Positions 1 to 11,419 are shown, counted from the first letter of the stretch. The stretch: 64,000 nucleotides of DNA from Stentor coeruleus (GCA_001970955.1 MPUH01000055.1:1-64000); one strand, 5' to 3'. The notes: a model not told the origin generated them from the letters alone. Numbers and translations: made by a program.

Positions 1-271
1 AAATTTAGAAAATGAATTACTGCATTAATTTATCGCACTGCGTTAATAATGAGTCAAAATTCTTGCTATAACTTTATGAAAAAAGCTTCTATTGACTAAA
101 TAATTTCAACTGGCAAATTTTAATGTTCCAAAGCGTGGTGGGAAGATTTCAAACAGCAAAATCAATCGCATATTTAAAAGTTAACGCATTAAGCTATTAG
201 ACAAGGTCATAGACTAGTTAGGATATTGTTTTCAAAAAATTATATGCTAAACCAAAGATTGTTTTTTTTAA

Positions 272-1190
272 TTAAATCTGTAAAGTTTTATTTCTAAAAT
301 CAATCTCATTCTTGTTAAGTATTCTAATAATAGTAGTTTCTCCTTCCTTGCTTATTTTATTTTCAAAGTCTTGAAGATTTTCCCTCCACCTCTTTCTGCC
401 TAGTTTATTGATTTATAGAATTGATCTGCAGTATCACAAAACATTTCAAAAAGCTCCTTTATCAACTCTAAAATACTCAATAGTTTCAGGTGAACAGCTC
501 TGAAGAAATTTTCTATGTCCATGATTTTTCTTACAAAAAATTAGTTATTTATATCCGCCTAATTACAAGTTCAGCAAGAGCTTTATTATCTTCTGTTTAT
601 AAGATTTTCTTTTAATCTACTAAAAATTTCATTCATTACATAACTAAGAAATTTAGCATAAGTAAAGGATTTATTAGGGCTAAAAGATTAAAGATAACCA
701 ATTGAAATTCTCCATTATTATCTTTATTGAAGCCACAAGAATGTATGCAGTAAGTATTTGCTAATGATTTGCCGAAGTCAAGATTAATATCGATCATCAT
801 AAAACGAGTGCAAATTCTGGAGTTGTGCATGAAACACTAGGAGGAATGGAATTGAATCTTTGATAATGTCAACAAAAATTTTAATCACACTTAGATTTTT
901 TTGGTAGCATTCAAAAAAATAATAAACCCCTTAGCAATGTTAGACCTACAACTAATACTAAATTAGTTAATAAGCCTTTTTCTCTGTTATGTCGTTGAAT
1001 AATTTTCAGGGAAGAAAAAATAGTTTTTAGCAACAAGGAACAAGTATTCAATAATAAATCTAAATATGTCTGATAATTTTATTATTATATCTTGATGATC
1101 CAGGCCCATTTCTCTCTAAATATTTAGAAAAAATTAATACATTCTAATGGGAAATTCAAATTAATTTTATCACTTCATTTTCAAATTTGA
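272..1190 (-). pseudogene. Eroded coding relic of unknown family
   Basis: On the minus strand, pieces of this stretch read as ordinary protein, with mixed polar and hydrophobic composition, instead of the lysine/asparagine/phenylalanine runs of non-coding A+T-rich DNA. The clearest pieces are at about 272-510 (a basic segment containing GRKRWRENLQDFE), 636-830, and 1095-1155 (containing KYLERNGPGSSRYNNK). They lie in different frames and are interrupted many times, and no 15-nt intron joins them. The family was not recognised. It could be an old mobile-element gene or a dead host gene. No terminal repeats were seen. The call rests only on protein-like composition. Confidence 0.3.
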
Positions 1191-1381
1191 TGTGATAATC
1201 TTGAATTTAGTTCAATTCTATCGTAGGGTTGATTCGACTATTATCACATAAAATTTTAAAGAATACTTATATGATAAAATTAATCCCTTTCAGTTGATAT
1301 TAAACATAATCCAACTCAAAATACAACCAAAGTCACAAAACTATATTATGCATTAATAAATATTTAAAAGCATTAGTACAT

Positions 1382-3070
1382 TTATGTCCGGTTTATGATT
1401 CTAATAATATTCACATCTTCAGATTTGCTTTTTTTATGATGTCCTTTTACTCTAGAATTCACAAGAAAATTTGGAGGCACTCCTCTAATTAAATCCTTTT
1501 TAAAAATAACAATTTTCTCATTAAACCATTTTTTTTTGACTGGTGGACAAACAGCATTTTGCAAAAATTTGCCCCTTAATTTAAACTGCCCATCACTGTT
1601 TCTTGAGCTGTGAAATGATTCTGTAATTTTTTCTGGAGTTTTTTTTGTCATATTATTTCCAATTGTCTTAGGTGCATTAAAACCCCAAAGTTTATATTGA
1701 ATATTCTTTTGTTTTGATATAGAAAAATTTGTAGTATCAAAACAATTTTTTACTTTTTCATCAAAACTCAAACTTTCAAAAGCATGTCTATATTCTTCAG
1801 TGGCATCACCATAAAACTCTGAATCTTTTTTATTTGGAACAACATCAATAGTCTTACAAGTAAAGTCATCCAGATGCTGTGACCTATTTTCAAGCCACTC
1901 TTTATTAATAAAAAAATTCTTAGAAACATCATCTGAAATATCAGCTCTAACTAGCTTACTAATAAAATCTCCTTTAGTTACATATAGTACTTCAGCGATA
2001 GCCGATATACACATACAAGAAAATTTTCTATAGTCAATCCCACACAAAATCTCCTCAGCTCCAAGTACTTCTTTTTCACTTTTAATAACCAAATCCACAA
2101 TTTTACTATGACAAGTCGAGGCTCTGAATTTCAAATTTTTCTTATGATCCTTCATCATCGAAACATCATAATTTTTCTTTATAGCCTGAGTTATCTTAAA
2201 ATCACCTTTTTTAACGAAAAACACTGCATTTGGTACCTCAAACTGCTTATAAAGAAACTGGTCCTTATTCAATACTTTAATCCTAAATAAAGAGGCAATC
2301 CTCATTATATTCGCTTTTGGCCAGTTCTGAAACATCGATACCGTATGCAGAAACTCACAATTTTCATGATTGATTTTATTTTTGATATCTTGAAACACTT
2401 CTAAAAATTCCTTTTTCCCCATTGTCGCAACTAATAAATTAGTCTTAGCAATAGCATTAATATACCGTGGTTTATCATTAAAAAAACACTCATAGCCAAA
2501 ATCTCCACCCACAGTTAAAGATTTGGCTTCAGTATGACTACCAAAATTATCTCCTTGTAGGATAAATTCAATAAGTCCAGCATTTTCCAGTTCAATTGGA
2601 TTTTTTATTAACTTTTCATTATCATCCTCTTGACAAAAAACACTAATTCTATGCTTTGAATACTCATTCATCATATCAGAAGTTATATTAACAAGCCTAT
2701 TTCTTGTTCTAAGATTAGGTCTTTTATCATCAATTGACTTCTCAGATGAATCTGAATTCGCATCATTACTTTCATCATTTTTGTTTTTGTTGTTGTATAA
2801 AAATGATACAGTCCCTTTGAGGATTATATAGTAATTATTATCATAGTCACCTTTTTCATACAAAAATTGTCCTTTAATGAATTTCATAAGCTTTAAAGTT
2901 TTGACACAGGCTATATGAATAGCATTAGTGTACTTCATTCTTAGTCTTGATAGGAAATTTGCCCCAGCCATTATTTCAGAAAGCTCAGCTAAGATATCTT
3001 CAGTTTTTTGCCCTGTGGGGATTTTAAGGATTTCTCCAGCCCGTTCCCAATTGAAGATAGTATTAGTCAT
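1382..3070 (-). CDS. Cyclic nucleotide-binding domain protein (two domains)
   Basis: 562 residues with no intron needed. Residues about 55-230 form a cyclic-nucleotide-binding beta-roll: KFIKGQFLYEKGDYDNNYYI at 63-82, then the phosphate-binding-cassette-like stretch FGYECFFNDKPRYINA at 191-206, with Arg202 in the place of the family's phosphate-contacting arginine. An unusual acidic and asparagine-rich insert (about 95-185) splits this domain. A second, more diverged roll follows (about 255-400), containing KVLNKDQFLYKQ and FFVKKGD. There is no kinase or channel domain, so it resembles stand-alone cNMP-binding proteins or PKA regulatory-like sensors. It probably binds cAMP or cGMP, or uses the fold structurally. 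The canonical FGELAL is altered (FGYECF), so binding is uncertain. The basic C-terminal tail is unassigned. Confidence 0.8.
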   Translation of the reverse strand: MTNTIFNWERAGEILKIPTGQKTEDILAELSEIMAGANFLSRLRMKYTNAIHIACVKTLKLMKFIKGQFLYEKGDYDNNYYIILKGTVSFLYNNKNKNDESNDANSDSSEKSIDDKRPNLRTRNRLVNITSDMMNEYSKHRISVFCQEDDNEKLIKNPIELENAGLIEFILQGDNFGSHTEAKSLTVGGDFGYECFFNDKPRYINAIAKTNLLVATMGKKEFLEVFQDIKNKINHENCEFLHTVSMFQNWPKANIMRIASLFRIKVLNKDQFLYKQFEVPNAVFFVKKGDFKITQAIKKNYDVSMMKDHKKNLKFRASTCHSKIVDLVIKSEKEVLGAEEILCGIDYRKFSCMCISAIAEVLYVTKGDFISKLVRADISDDVSKNFFINKEWLENRSQHLDDFTCKTIDVVPNKKDSEFYGDATEEYRHAFESLSFDEKVKNCFDTTNFSISKQKNIQYKLWGFNAPKTIGNNMTKKTPEKITESFHSSRNSDGQFKLRGKFLQNAVCPPVKKKWFNEKIVIFKKDLIRGVPPNFLVNSRVKGHHKKSKSEDVNIIRIINRT

Positions 3071-3383
3071 TTTAGGTTAATATAATTATCTTATAAGCAG
3101 ATTAAGAATAATTTATCACGTTCTAGTGAGCGCCTTATAAACAGATATGATTTTAATGCTTTTAAAATTTTTAATTTTTAGATGTGAAGCTGAGATATGA
3201 GAAAAAAATTTAGTTAGGGGATATAAGAATGTTACTTGGAATATAATGGATTTAAGATTTTACTTGATTCTCAAAATGGTAAACTTTTCTTATTATCCAT
3301 AGTCTTGCATAATTTTAATATCTTATAATTAGAATTATGTCTTTTTCCTTTTAGTTTATACTTTCTTTCGTTTGATTAGAAAT

Positions 3384-3830
3384 TTAGTTCCAAATTTGCT
3401 GTTCTCGTTTAATAAGCACTTTGAAGCTTTTGTTTTTAGCTTGAGTAACTTCAATTTCTTTTTCTAAATAACTTTTCTCAGCTTCAAAAGGGTTTTTGGC
3501 TTCTCAGATACGAGGCTTGAGAGGAAAATCGTTCTTGATAGCTTTTTATTTGATTAGAATATATTACAATAAGTCCTTCAAGGTTTTTTTCCCTTTGCCG
3601 AAGCTAGGTAGAGTCTTGAAGAAGCAGGCTTTCTTAAAGTTCCTGTGGAGAAAATCATGAAACTTTCAAATATTGTTTTCTGACTCAACCTTTAAGCTTT
3701 TTTGTGGAGAATCGTAAGTTCATATGAATTCGCAGGGTATTTTTCATCAACCATCCCAGGCTAAATTTTGAATTTCTGAAGTTTAACTATAAGTTTTGCG
3801 CTTTTATAAGTTTTTTAAAGTATTTTCATT
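3384..3830 (-). pseudogene. Decayed coiled-coil gene fragment
   Basis: Read on the minus strand, about 3384-3530 gives a lysine/glutamate-rich coiled-coil-like stretch (EAEKSYLEKEIEVTQAK) ending at a natural-looking stop. Further upstream, near 3560-3640, another frame gives a plausible coding piece (ASAKGKKTLKDLL). Stops and frame changes separate the pieces, and no GT-AG 15-mer explains them. It is best read as a remnant of a host coiled-coil gene. A functional RNA or chance composition is the alternative. Confidence 0.3.
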
Positions 3831-3920
3831 CTTCATTAAACTTTCTATAGGCCTTCGAGGCTTAGTTTTGACTTCTAATATTTCATTTATTTGAATCAGT
3901 AGCTTTTAAGGTTAAGCTCA

Positions 3921-4196
3921 ATTTCTTATTTGAGTATTTTGAGTTCTATGCATGAGTCTGAGAAATGTCCATTAGGACTCCTAGAGTTAGAGCTTAGATA
4001 TTGCATTTTGTTATAAATGCTAAATTAATCTCTAGATATGATTTTACTTTTTTTTTTGATTTCTTATTTGAGTATTTTGAGTTCTATGCATGAGTCTGAG
4101 AAATGTCCATTAGGACTCCTTGAGTTAGAACTTAGATATTGCATTTTGTTATAAATGCTAAATTAATCTCTAGATATGATTTTACTTTTTTTTTTG
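3921..4196. repeat. 138-bp tandem duplication (two copies)
   Basis: Copy 1 is 3921-4058 and copy 2 is 4059-4196, directly head to tail. The copies differ at two bases, near 3983 and 3992 in the first copy. Because they are not identical, they are either a real duplication that has begun to diverge or two alleles joined in assembly. No open frame crosses it. Confidence 0.9.
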
Positions 4197-4446
4197 TTGA
4201 TTATAAAGTAATGATTTATATAATCATGATAGCGAAATGAACTTTAAATTTGACTGAGAAAAATCAAACAACTAACTCCAAACAATTTTTTAGCTCATAC
4301 TTGAGTAGTTGATTTCATCTTTGTTGATTATAAAGTAATGATTTATATAATCATGATAGCGAAATGAACTTTAAATTTGACTGAGAAAAATCAAACAACT
4401 AACTCCAAACAATTTTTTAGCTCATACTTGAGTAGTTGATTTCATC
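4193..4446. repeat. 127-bp tandem duplication (two copies)
   Basis: Copy 1 is 4193-4319 and copy 2 is 4320-4446. They appear identical. The first copy starts inside the last four bases of the preceding 138-bp duplication, so the two duplications are back to back. It is non-coding. Confidence 0.9.
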
Positions 4447-4913
4447 GATTCTACCTTTAAAAATAAATAAATAAGTTAAAGTTACTGATGATTTTACTGG
4501 GAAATGGAAAAATTGATTACTATTATTATTCTGAACATATAAAAATGTGTATTAATCGTTTTATTTAATATATATATATAATACATCCACAACTTATATT
4601 TTTACAAATTATGAATCCTAGCTGAAATCAATAAAGTATCTCTAAGCACAAATCACTCCTTATCCCCAAAATATTAAAGTTAATCATGCGAATTTTCCAC
4701 CCTAGTATTGCTTTTAATCAATACTCTTAATTTAATTAGCTTAAACTTAAATCATATACAAAATCTTACCCATCCAGCACATAATTTCAGCCAATTTTCT
4801 ACATTCCTCTTTATTAAATACTTAAAAAGTCTGCATCGAACCATTTTATCTAAAATCGTCATGATAGCACACAACTGTATAAAAATACACTCATATATAT
4901 ATTCACTGTAATA
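4447..4913. other. Intergenic, upstream of DHHC gene
   Basis: A+T-rich spacer with a short TA run near 4570-4581. Weak overlapping frames on both strands are low in complexity and look like chance. No RNA gene or motif was recognised. Confidence 0.6.
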
Positions 4914-5660
4914 ATGGATACTAATAAGATAAGACTGAATGGGTTCAAAATGCCATTTCACCTTTATCAGCTCTCAAGTTGGCTATACCTTGTATTATGC
5001 ATTGCTGAGTATTATATATTTCTCTTCCCTTTTAGAAGAGATGAAGACTTTTACTTCCTTTCATCGATGTTTGATTTTAGCTTGATTCTTGTGCTATTTT
5101 TCGGATTCCTCACGACTAAAAGTGACCCTACGGATACCTTGGTCAGAAGTTCATGGAATAATGCTATGCAAGCTGGGGATTCACAATGTAATTACAAGTG
5201 CATGATATGCAACGCACCGATTTACAGAAAAAGTAAACATTGCATGGATTGTAATAGATGCACTGAAGATTTTGATCATCATTGTAAGTGGCTAAACAAT
5301 TGCATAGGCAGGAAAAATTATCGAGTTTTTTGGGCTCTTCTTTTATCATTCCAAATCAATCAGGCTACGCTTTTAGCTTCAAGTATTATTTTTACTTATT
5401 ATTGTATTGAAAACCCTGAAAAAATCGAGCATCTTACCAAAAGTGCTTATCACCTTGATGGGTATGTCTCTTTAGTAGCAATCAACATTATTTTTTCAGT
5501 ATTCTCTGCTATAATAGTTTTCACAAATGGCTACTTGATTTGTTTCCATATCTTTCTTAAGTTCAAAGGTGTTACAACATATGAGTATATAATTTATAAA
5601 AATGCCATGAAGAAAAAGAAACCATGCATTCGTCCTGAAATCGACTCGAAAAGATTTTAA
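4914..5660 (+). CDS. DHHC-type protein S-acyltransferase
   Basis: 248 residues. It attaches palmitate or other acyl groups to cysteines of client proteins at an internal or surface membrane. Residues 92-137 are a cysteine-rich zinc domain (CNYKCMICNAP, then KHCMDCNRC) ending in DHHC at 121-124 with catalytic Cys124, followed by WLNNCIGRKNY. Four membrane spans are visible at about 17-40, 52-68, 138-160 and 184-213, the normal two-plus-two arrangement around a cytosolic DHHC loop. The family's TTxE motif is present as TTYEY at 221-225. It is short for the family, with little cytosolic tail and no ankyrin repeats. All expected catalytic residues are present. Confidence 0.95.
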   Translation: MDTNKIRLNGFKMPFHLYQLSSWLYLVLCIAEYYIFLFPFRRDEDFYFLSSMFDFSLILVLFFGFLTTKSDPTDTLVRSSWNNAMQAGDSQCNYKCMICNAPIYRKSKHCMDCNRCTEDFDHHCKWLNNCIGRKNYRVFWALLLSFQINQATLLASSIIFTYYCIENPEKIEHLTKSAYHLDGYVSLVAINIIFSVFSAIIVFTNGYLICFHIFLKFKGVTTYEYIIYKNAMKKKKPCIRPEIDSKRF

Positions 5661-6689
5661 ATTATAGGCTTTAGGCTTAGTAAGCTGTAGATTATTATTG
5701 ATTAGTATATAAGTTATTTATGATGTTTAATACTGAGATTGTTTTGCGATTAGTCAGCTAAATTTTGAATAAATTTGTTATGTTATAAGAATATTATTGA
5801 ATAATTTTATATGGGTTATATAAAGATTAAATTGTTTGTGTAGCACTTTTACTATGATATTATAGATGAGAATGATTATTTTTCGATATTTTTCTTGTTT
5901 ATGTTCAAGATTTTTATGATGTTATAAGATTCTGATAAAAGAGTTTGTCTTGCTATTTTTTTGTCCTAAGAAGTTATATACAGATTGATATTGGCTGATA
6001 CTGGTTTTATAGCAAACTGTATTATTTTTATAAATGCACTAAGAGTTTCAGAGTTTTTTATATTGTATATTTTTTATTGATATATGCATGCATTAAGACA
6101 TTTTATGTATTAGAAATTATGTGTTAGTATTAAGATTCACTAAATTGTATAGATAATCAATCCAGAAAAAAAAATTATTGTGGTTGCTGTGATATAATAA
6201 TGTTTGAGTTTTTCATAAGTTACATAAAATCAATAAAATTTGTAAATTTATAGTTATTTTTTCAAAAAGTGTTATGAAAATATTATAAGATTACAGTTGA
6301 TATCAGTCTAAATATAGATATATAAGATTTAAAATTATGATTTTACTTAAAATGCAGATATTAATTGTATATAGTTATACTTTAGTCTAACCATGAAAAT
6401 TATATTTATACAACATCAAAGATTCAATGAAAATTGTTATAAAATCGATGTAAAAGCATAGTAAAACTAGCAAAAGATAAGCAAAAATCAATATCATGTT
6501 TATGTAATTATCCAAAATCTATCTTAAAGGCAACAAATTAAATCAAAATAATATAGGAGACATACTTCGAAATTATAAAATCTTATACTAAATAGCATTT
6601 TACTAATATTTTAACCTTTACTCATAAGCCTTTAAAGCTAAGATTTTTATATAAAATAAAAATCCATTTAGATATTTTATATTATATAA
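5661..6689. other. Intergenic, no gene seen
   Basis: About 1 kb of very A+T-rich DNA, with frequent stops in all frames and no protein-like stretch. No hairpin or RNA gene was recognised. Confidence 0.6.
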
Positions 6690-7523
6690 ATGCTTTCAAT
6701 GGAAATTTTCGAGCTTAGGGATTGCATTTTTTCTAGTGTTTATGAGGAAATTTTTTCTGGCAATCCAAATACTATGAGCAAGTAATTTATATATAGTGAA
6801 GAGCTTGAAGATTTATTAAGCATAGCAAAAAACCAACTCACATTTTATGAATCTATATCAAATGACTGCTCTGTTGAAGTTTATAAACTGAAAAATGACA
6901 TTTCTAAGCTCAAATCACACAAGACTATAGCGTCTGATGAACGTGATAAACTAGTTGCAGATAGTGAAGCTTGTAAATCAGCCTACTACGAACTGATTAA
7001 GCAAAGGGATTGCCTCGAACACTCACTTGTAAAAATAAAAGAAGAGCATAGCAAAAATCAAGACCTATTAGAGAGCCTAATGTACGCATTAGATAAACGT
7101 AAACAAGAAATTGACAGAAAAGAAAGAATGCTACAAAATCTTCTAGATGAATACAAAATCATAAGTGAAAATCATCAAGTCCGAAAAGATATACGAAAAG
7201 AAGTCCGGAAACCAGACCTTTTAAAAAAAAAAGATACACCAAAAGTTGACATAAAACCTTTCCCTGCAAGTTCATTCAGTTTTAATTTTGGATTAAATAA
7301 AAACAATCAAAGTAAAGACCGTGTTACAGTGAATCGGAGCTTTAATAATGGGGAAATGTCTTCAAGAAGTAGTAATGTTTCTAATAACACTTCAATGATT
7401 TTGGATTACTGTGGCTTTATAAAATTATTATATATAGTTTTTGCATTTGATAAAATTGATTATGAGTCTTTTATTTGTAATGATAGGATAGATATAAGGA
7501 TATTGGGAAGATTTTATGTTTGA
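6690..7523 (+). CDS. Coiled-coil protein, two exons
   Basis: The start is ATG at 6690. A 15-nt intron, 6782-6796 (GTAATTTATATATAG, adenine at position 10), must be removed: it carries the only stop. Joining gives 272 residues in one frame. The protein begins MLSMEIFELRDCIF and is mostly helical and charged (KLKNDISKLKSHKTIASDER, then KIKEEHSKNQDLLESLMYA), which predicts a coiled coil through residue ~170. A basic, serine/asparagine-rich stretch follows. No catalytic domain was recognised. The hydrophobic last ~40 residues look unlike the rest and may come from reading past a true 3' splice, so the C-terminus is less certain. The function is unknown; a cytoskeletal or scaffold role is only a guess from composition. 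Confidence 0.7.
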
Positions 7524-8211
7524 ATTAGGATTAGGGGCAATATTTTATATAAGAATAACGCTTTTTTATAAATCTCAAATCGTAATTTTACCTTATTTTC
7601 ATATAACTTTAAATACTTCTTTACTATAATGAAATCTAATATTTATAAAACTAAAAGCAGCCTTTCATCAAAACTTTATTGTTATAGTCCATAAGGCTAT
7701 ATGTAATAGGCACAGTTAATTAAAGATCTTATCTGCTTTAAATAATTTAAAAGCTTAATTCAAACGCACATTAAAGTAAATCATTATCTAAAATGCTATT
7801 AAGCACAATAAGCACATCAATAAATGATTTTTTTAAACCAAAACTAAATTTAGAAAAATTACAAAAATTATCTCTAAAACAAAAGCTAGACTAATCCTTA
7901 AAACCTGTGGATATGAATATGATTAAGCTTAATGGAAAAGTAATGAAATGCTATAAAGGAAAATTGTTAAGTTTAGTAATAACAATAAAAAAGATAGCGA
8001 ACCTCATATGTTTAATATACTATCAAGTAAGAAGATTAATTTTATCACTATGGATCCTCAAAGAAAAATATAGAATTGTATAAGTTTATAATTTATATTC
8101 TAATAAAGGAGTTGACTTTAGTATATTTTTCTAAGCTTTTATGCTGAATAATAAATATATCAACTTTAAAAAAAGAAGTATATATGTAAGTTGATTAAAT
8201 AACCGTGAAGA
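7524..8211. other. Intergenic, no gene seen
   Basis: A+T-rich spacer with no supported frame. Short protein-like bits near the right end may belong to the relic that follows. Confidence 0.5.
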
Positions 8212-8764
8212 TATAATCGCAGAAGTAGAAGCTGCGCGTAATTTTGAATCTATCCTTGATTAAACTAGCGTTTCTTACACACACCTTGGTATGATCTACG
8301 GAAAATACTCCTATGAAGATAAAATTAATAGAATGATATATGCACTTAGCTTCAAATTGCTCCAAGTAAATTGTATATAAAGTAACAAATCTTTAAATTT
8401 TCCGATAAATTAAAAATAAACCCAAGTGAGCTTCATTTAAAAAACTTTTTGTTCTTGGGATACAGATGAGCCATGAAAGTTCACATGAAAAGCTAAGCAT
8501 TTATAAGAAGTGCAAGATGAAAAAGGGAAAGGCACTTTGAATAGAGAAGAAATTGAAGAGCTGGTGAGGATACTAATAGAAATACCTGTAGAAGTGAATC
8601 TGAAAATAATGACGAAATGTGAAGTAAATAATGTATTCGAGTAGTATTTGAGGAATTATTTAATGAAATTGAGGAAAGGATAGTGCGGTTAATGGGATAA
8701 TTGATGAAAGTGATGAGGTTAATAGTGAGGAACTTATTAGAAAAATGATTATTGGTAAATAAGC
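8212..8764 (+). pseudogene. EF-hand-like gene relic
   Basis: From 8212 the plus strand reads EDIIAEVEAARNFESILD, a stop, then THLGMIYGKYSYEDKINRM. Near 8515-8650 it reads DEKGKGTLNREEIEELVRIL, which has the D-x-K-x-K-G-x-L-x-x-E-E layout of an EF-hand loop. In another frame near 8700-8762 comes NGIIDESDEVNSEELIRKMI, a second weak EF-hand-like unit. Stops and at least two frame changes separate the pieces, and no GT-AG 15-mer repairs them. This is best explained as a dead calcium-binding host gene. The EF-hand match is by pattern only and lacks several ligands. Confidence 0.4.
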
Positions 8765-9887
8765 CTCAAGATATTCATAGTAAAATATTTTTGTTCTGCA
8801 TTGTCTTTTGAGTTTACCTTTGGCACTTATTTTGAAATTACAAGAAGTGTATAGCCAAACATATTTATCATTTGAGATTTTATTTGCACATAAACTGAAT
8901 TTTTATTACACTATTAAAAATAGTTATGAATTAGTCCTGTTATAGCATATCATATAATTGCAGTAACTGATGATTGAATTCTTCAAAGTGACTAAAAAGA
9001 GACTAGTTTTGTTTTGTTATCATTTGTGGAAGAATGTCAGCCTCTGGGACAATGAAAATTTTATTTTTTTCCTTCCTTCTTGATATTATTAACTTATAAT
9101 TTAACTGAAATATGCAACGATAATAGACTATCACTTAAATGTTAATTTCTGACCAACTGTTCATAAAGAGCCTTTTTCTATATATTCCTCATTTGCATCC
9201 TTATCTTGTAGCTATAAATCTATAAGCTTCTAACACCCATACTGATGATTTAAAAAAAAAATCAATCTAAGTAAAATTCAATATATTAAACCTAAAGAAT
9301 AAACTGATGATTTAAAAAAAAAATCAATCTAAGTAAAATTCAATATATTAAACCTAAAGAATATCAATATGAGTATTTTTATTTCATTTCCTAGGGTCAA
9401 TAATCTTCATGAATGAAATTCTCAAAAAATATCATCCACTTATGTTTATTAACATTATTTATACAATTCTTAAAGGACTATAAGGTATACAAAATCTATA
9501 TGAAGATCTAGAAGTATGTTTTTATCCCATCATATGATGCGAATGGCTTATAAAACTTCTTTTGAAAAAACAAAATGTGCCGATTTCAACAAAGTAGTTT
9601 AAATCAGAAAAAACCATAGTTTATAGATTCTATCTTTTAACGAGTTTATGAGAAAATATTCAAATTTGCAGGGCAGAGTTGTATTTAGTTTGATACATAC
9701 AATTCATTTTCACAGTTTTAAGAACTCTAGGATTTGAAGAGAAAAATAAACAATTTTATCTGAAAATGCTTTTTGTGTAGGGTTGATCTCAGAAATCAGT
9801 ATATTTTGTAAGTTTAATAAAAAATCTTTCTTTTTTTTCAATAAAAAATTAAGTACTCCATACTAAAACTATGTTTATTAAGTTAAG
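8765..9887. other. Intergenic with a short tandem repeat
   Basis: Apart from the 61-bp duplication at 9241-9363, nothing was recognised. There is no long frame on either strand. Confidence 0.55.
9241..9363. repeat. 61-bp direct duplication, one base apart
   Basis: Positions 9241-9301 and 9303-9363 are identical, separated by a single A at 9302. The layout (identical flanks with one filler base) matches the N-gap duplications elsewhere in the window, so it may be an unmerged contig overlap instead of a biological repeat. Confidence 0.85.
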
Positions 9888-10836
9888 CTAGTTTTTAATA
9901 TGCACATAAGGCGGGGACATACCAAAACTATTAGTCATCTCATAACTTCCTGGTCCTGGGACTTTTGGCAGACTATTAGAAGTCCTTTTGCTGCTACCAA
10001 ACCTCCAATAAGGTCCAGTCAATGTTGAGTTTTTTATATAAGTCCCAGGTCCTGGTGAATGTTCTGCATCCTTTTCAACTTGTCCAACACACTTCTGACT
10101 TTTCCCAACAACCCAAGCTGGTGATCTATCTGAAGTTAACATAGTACTAGGCTTATAATTCCCTGGTCCAGGAACATTATACCTAAGTTTCACATTAAAT
10201 TTTGGTCTAAAACTAAACGAAGGGCCATCTTTTTTCGGTTTAATCTCATAAACTCCTGGTCCAGGTACTGAATTCCTTCTAGTACTATAATATCTATCAG
10301 CTCCAGTTTTCCTATATATATATCACACAAATTATTTCCTTTAAATGCTTGTGAATCAGTATTATATGCACCTGGATTAAGGTTTTTTTGACCTCTACAT
10401 ATAATAGTACCTTGGGGATCCTTGTGATAAAGGAGTTTTATATGAATTTGAAGCAAAAGTGTCAAAAGTTCGGTTAAAATTGTCACGGCCTGTTTTACCA
10501 AGTCTGCTTGAAGGTTACAATGTCCATGCTGGGGTTGAAATTGTTGACTGTGGCGAGTATGTTCCTGGACCTGGGGTCTGGATTTCTGCTGATAACGGCA
10601 CTCGTTGAGATGTACCGAGACGATATTTTGGACTTGAAGTTAGGACTGAATCTGTTGGTGAATAGGAACCTGGACCAGGATAATTTTCTAGGTGTGGGTG
10701 GTATTCACGACCCATATTTTGGACTTGAAGTTAGGACTGAATCTGTTGGTGAATAGGAACCTGGACCAGGATAATTTTCTAGGTGTGGGTGGTATTCACG
10801 ACCATGTATTGAATAGAATGGAGGTGTTTCTTTCAT
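9888..10836 (-). CDS. Sperm-tail PG-rich repeat (SHIPPO/ODF3-like) protein
   Basis: The protein is built of repeated PGPGxY units (YPGPGSYSPTDS, TPGPGTYSPQST, NPGAYNTDSQAF, VPGPGVYEIKPK, VPGPGNYKPS, SPGPGTYIKN, VPGPGSYEMTN), the STPGR repeat of flagellar and microtubule-associated proteins. The start is ATG at 10836 (MKETPPFYSIHGREY). Three introns are needed: 10504-10518 (15 nt, GTAACCTTCAAGCAG), 10395-10410 (16 nt, GTACTATTATATGTAG) and 10312-10328 (17 nt, GTGTGATATATATATAG). A 91-bp duplication (10623-10803) breaks the frame. Counting it once, the four exons give exactly 270 codons (269 residues), which argues that the duplication is an assembly error. The likely role is structural, on axonemal or cortical microtubules. 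The 17-nt intron is unusual and may hide a TA-run sequencing slip. Confidence 0.8.
10623..10803. repeat. 90-bp duplication inside the PG-rich repeat gene
   Basis: Positions 10623-10712 and 10714-10803 are identical, with a single C at 10713 between them (period 91). The period is not a multiple of three, so the copy destroys the reading frame of an otherwise clean gene. It is probably an unmerged contig overlap. Confidence 0.85.
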
Positions 10837-11419
10837 TTTTATTGTTTGATGCTTTGAAACTTTGGGTGTTGGAAGAAAAGATTAGGCTATGGATGTAATT
10901 GAAAGAGATAATGAGGATGAAGATTTGGAGTTTATCTACAAATGCAATTGAGGTGATAGGTATATTAATAGGGATATATAGAAAATAAATCTGTAAGTGG
11001 TATATGTTATATTGCTATATAAGTAAAATTTGCTTAGTTTTACTTAAGTAATTTTTATTTTTTTGATATGAAGATTATATCATAAACAGATTTATACTCG
11101 CTTTGTTGTAATAAATATCAAATACAAAAAGTTTTATCCTTAATGTAATATTGATGATTTTCTTAGAATTTTATAAGAAATCCCATATCCACAATAAACC
11201 CTTTAAATACTAAACATCATACAACTTTCTATTATTATATATTTTTTTATTCCCAGTCTAAAAATCTAAATATTCAGTTTAACTAATCGCTATAGCTTAT
11301 TCCATAGGCTTTCTTGATTAAGACTTATTTTTCTCTAATACAACAACTTTTTATAATCAGCTAATGCCAAAAATCTTTCTTGCTTATTCTTTTTAAAGCA
11401 GATGAAAACTTCGCTATAT
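10837..11419. other. Intergenic, no gene seen
   Basis: A+T-rich spacer upstream of the PG-rich repeat gene. No motif or frame is worth naming. Confidence 0.55.
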
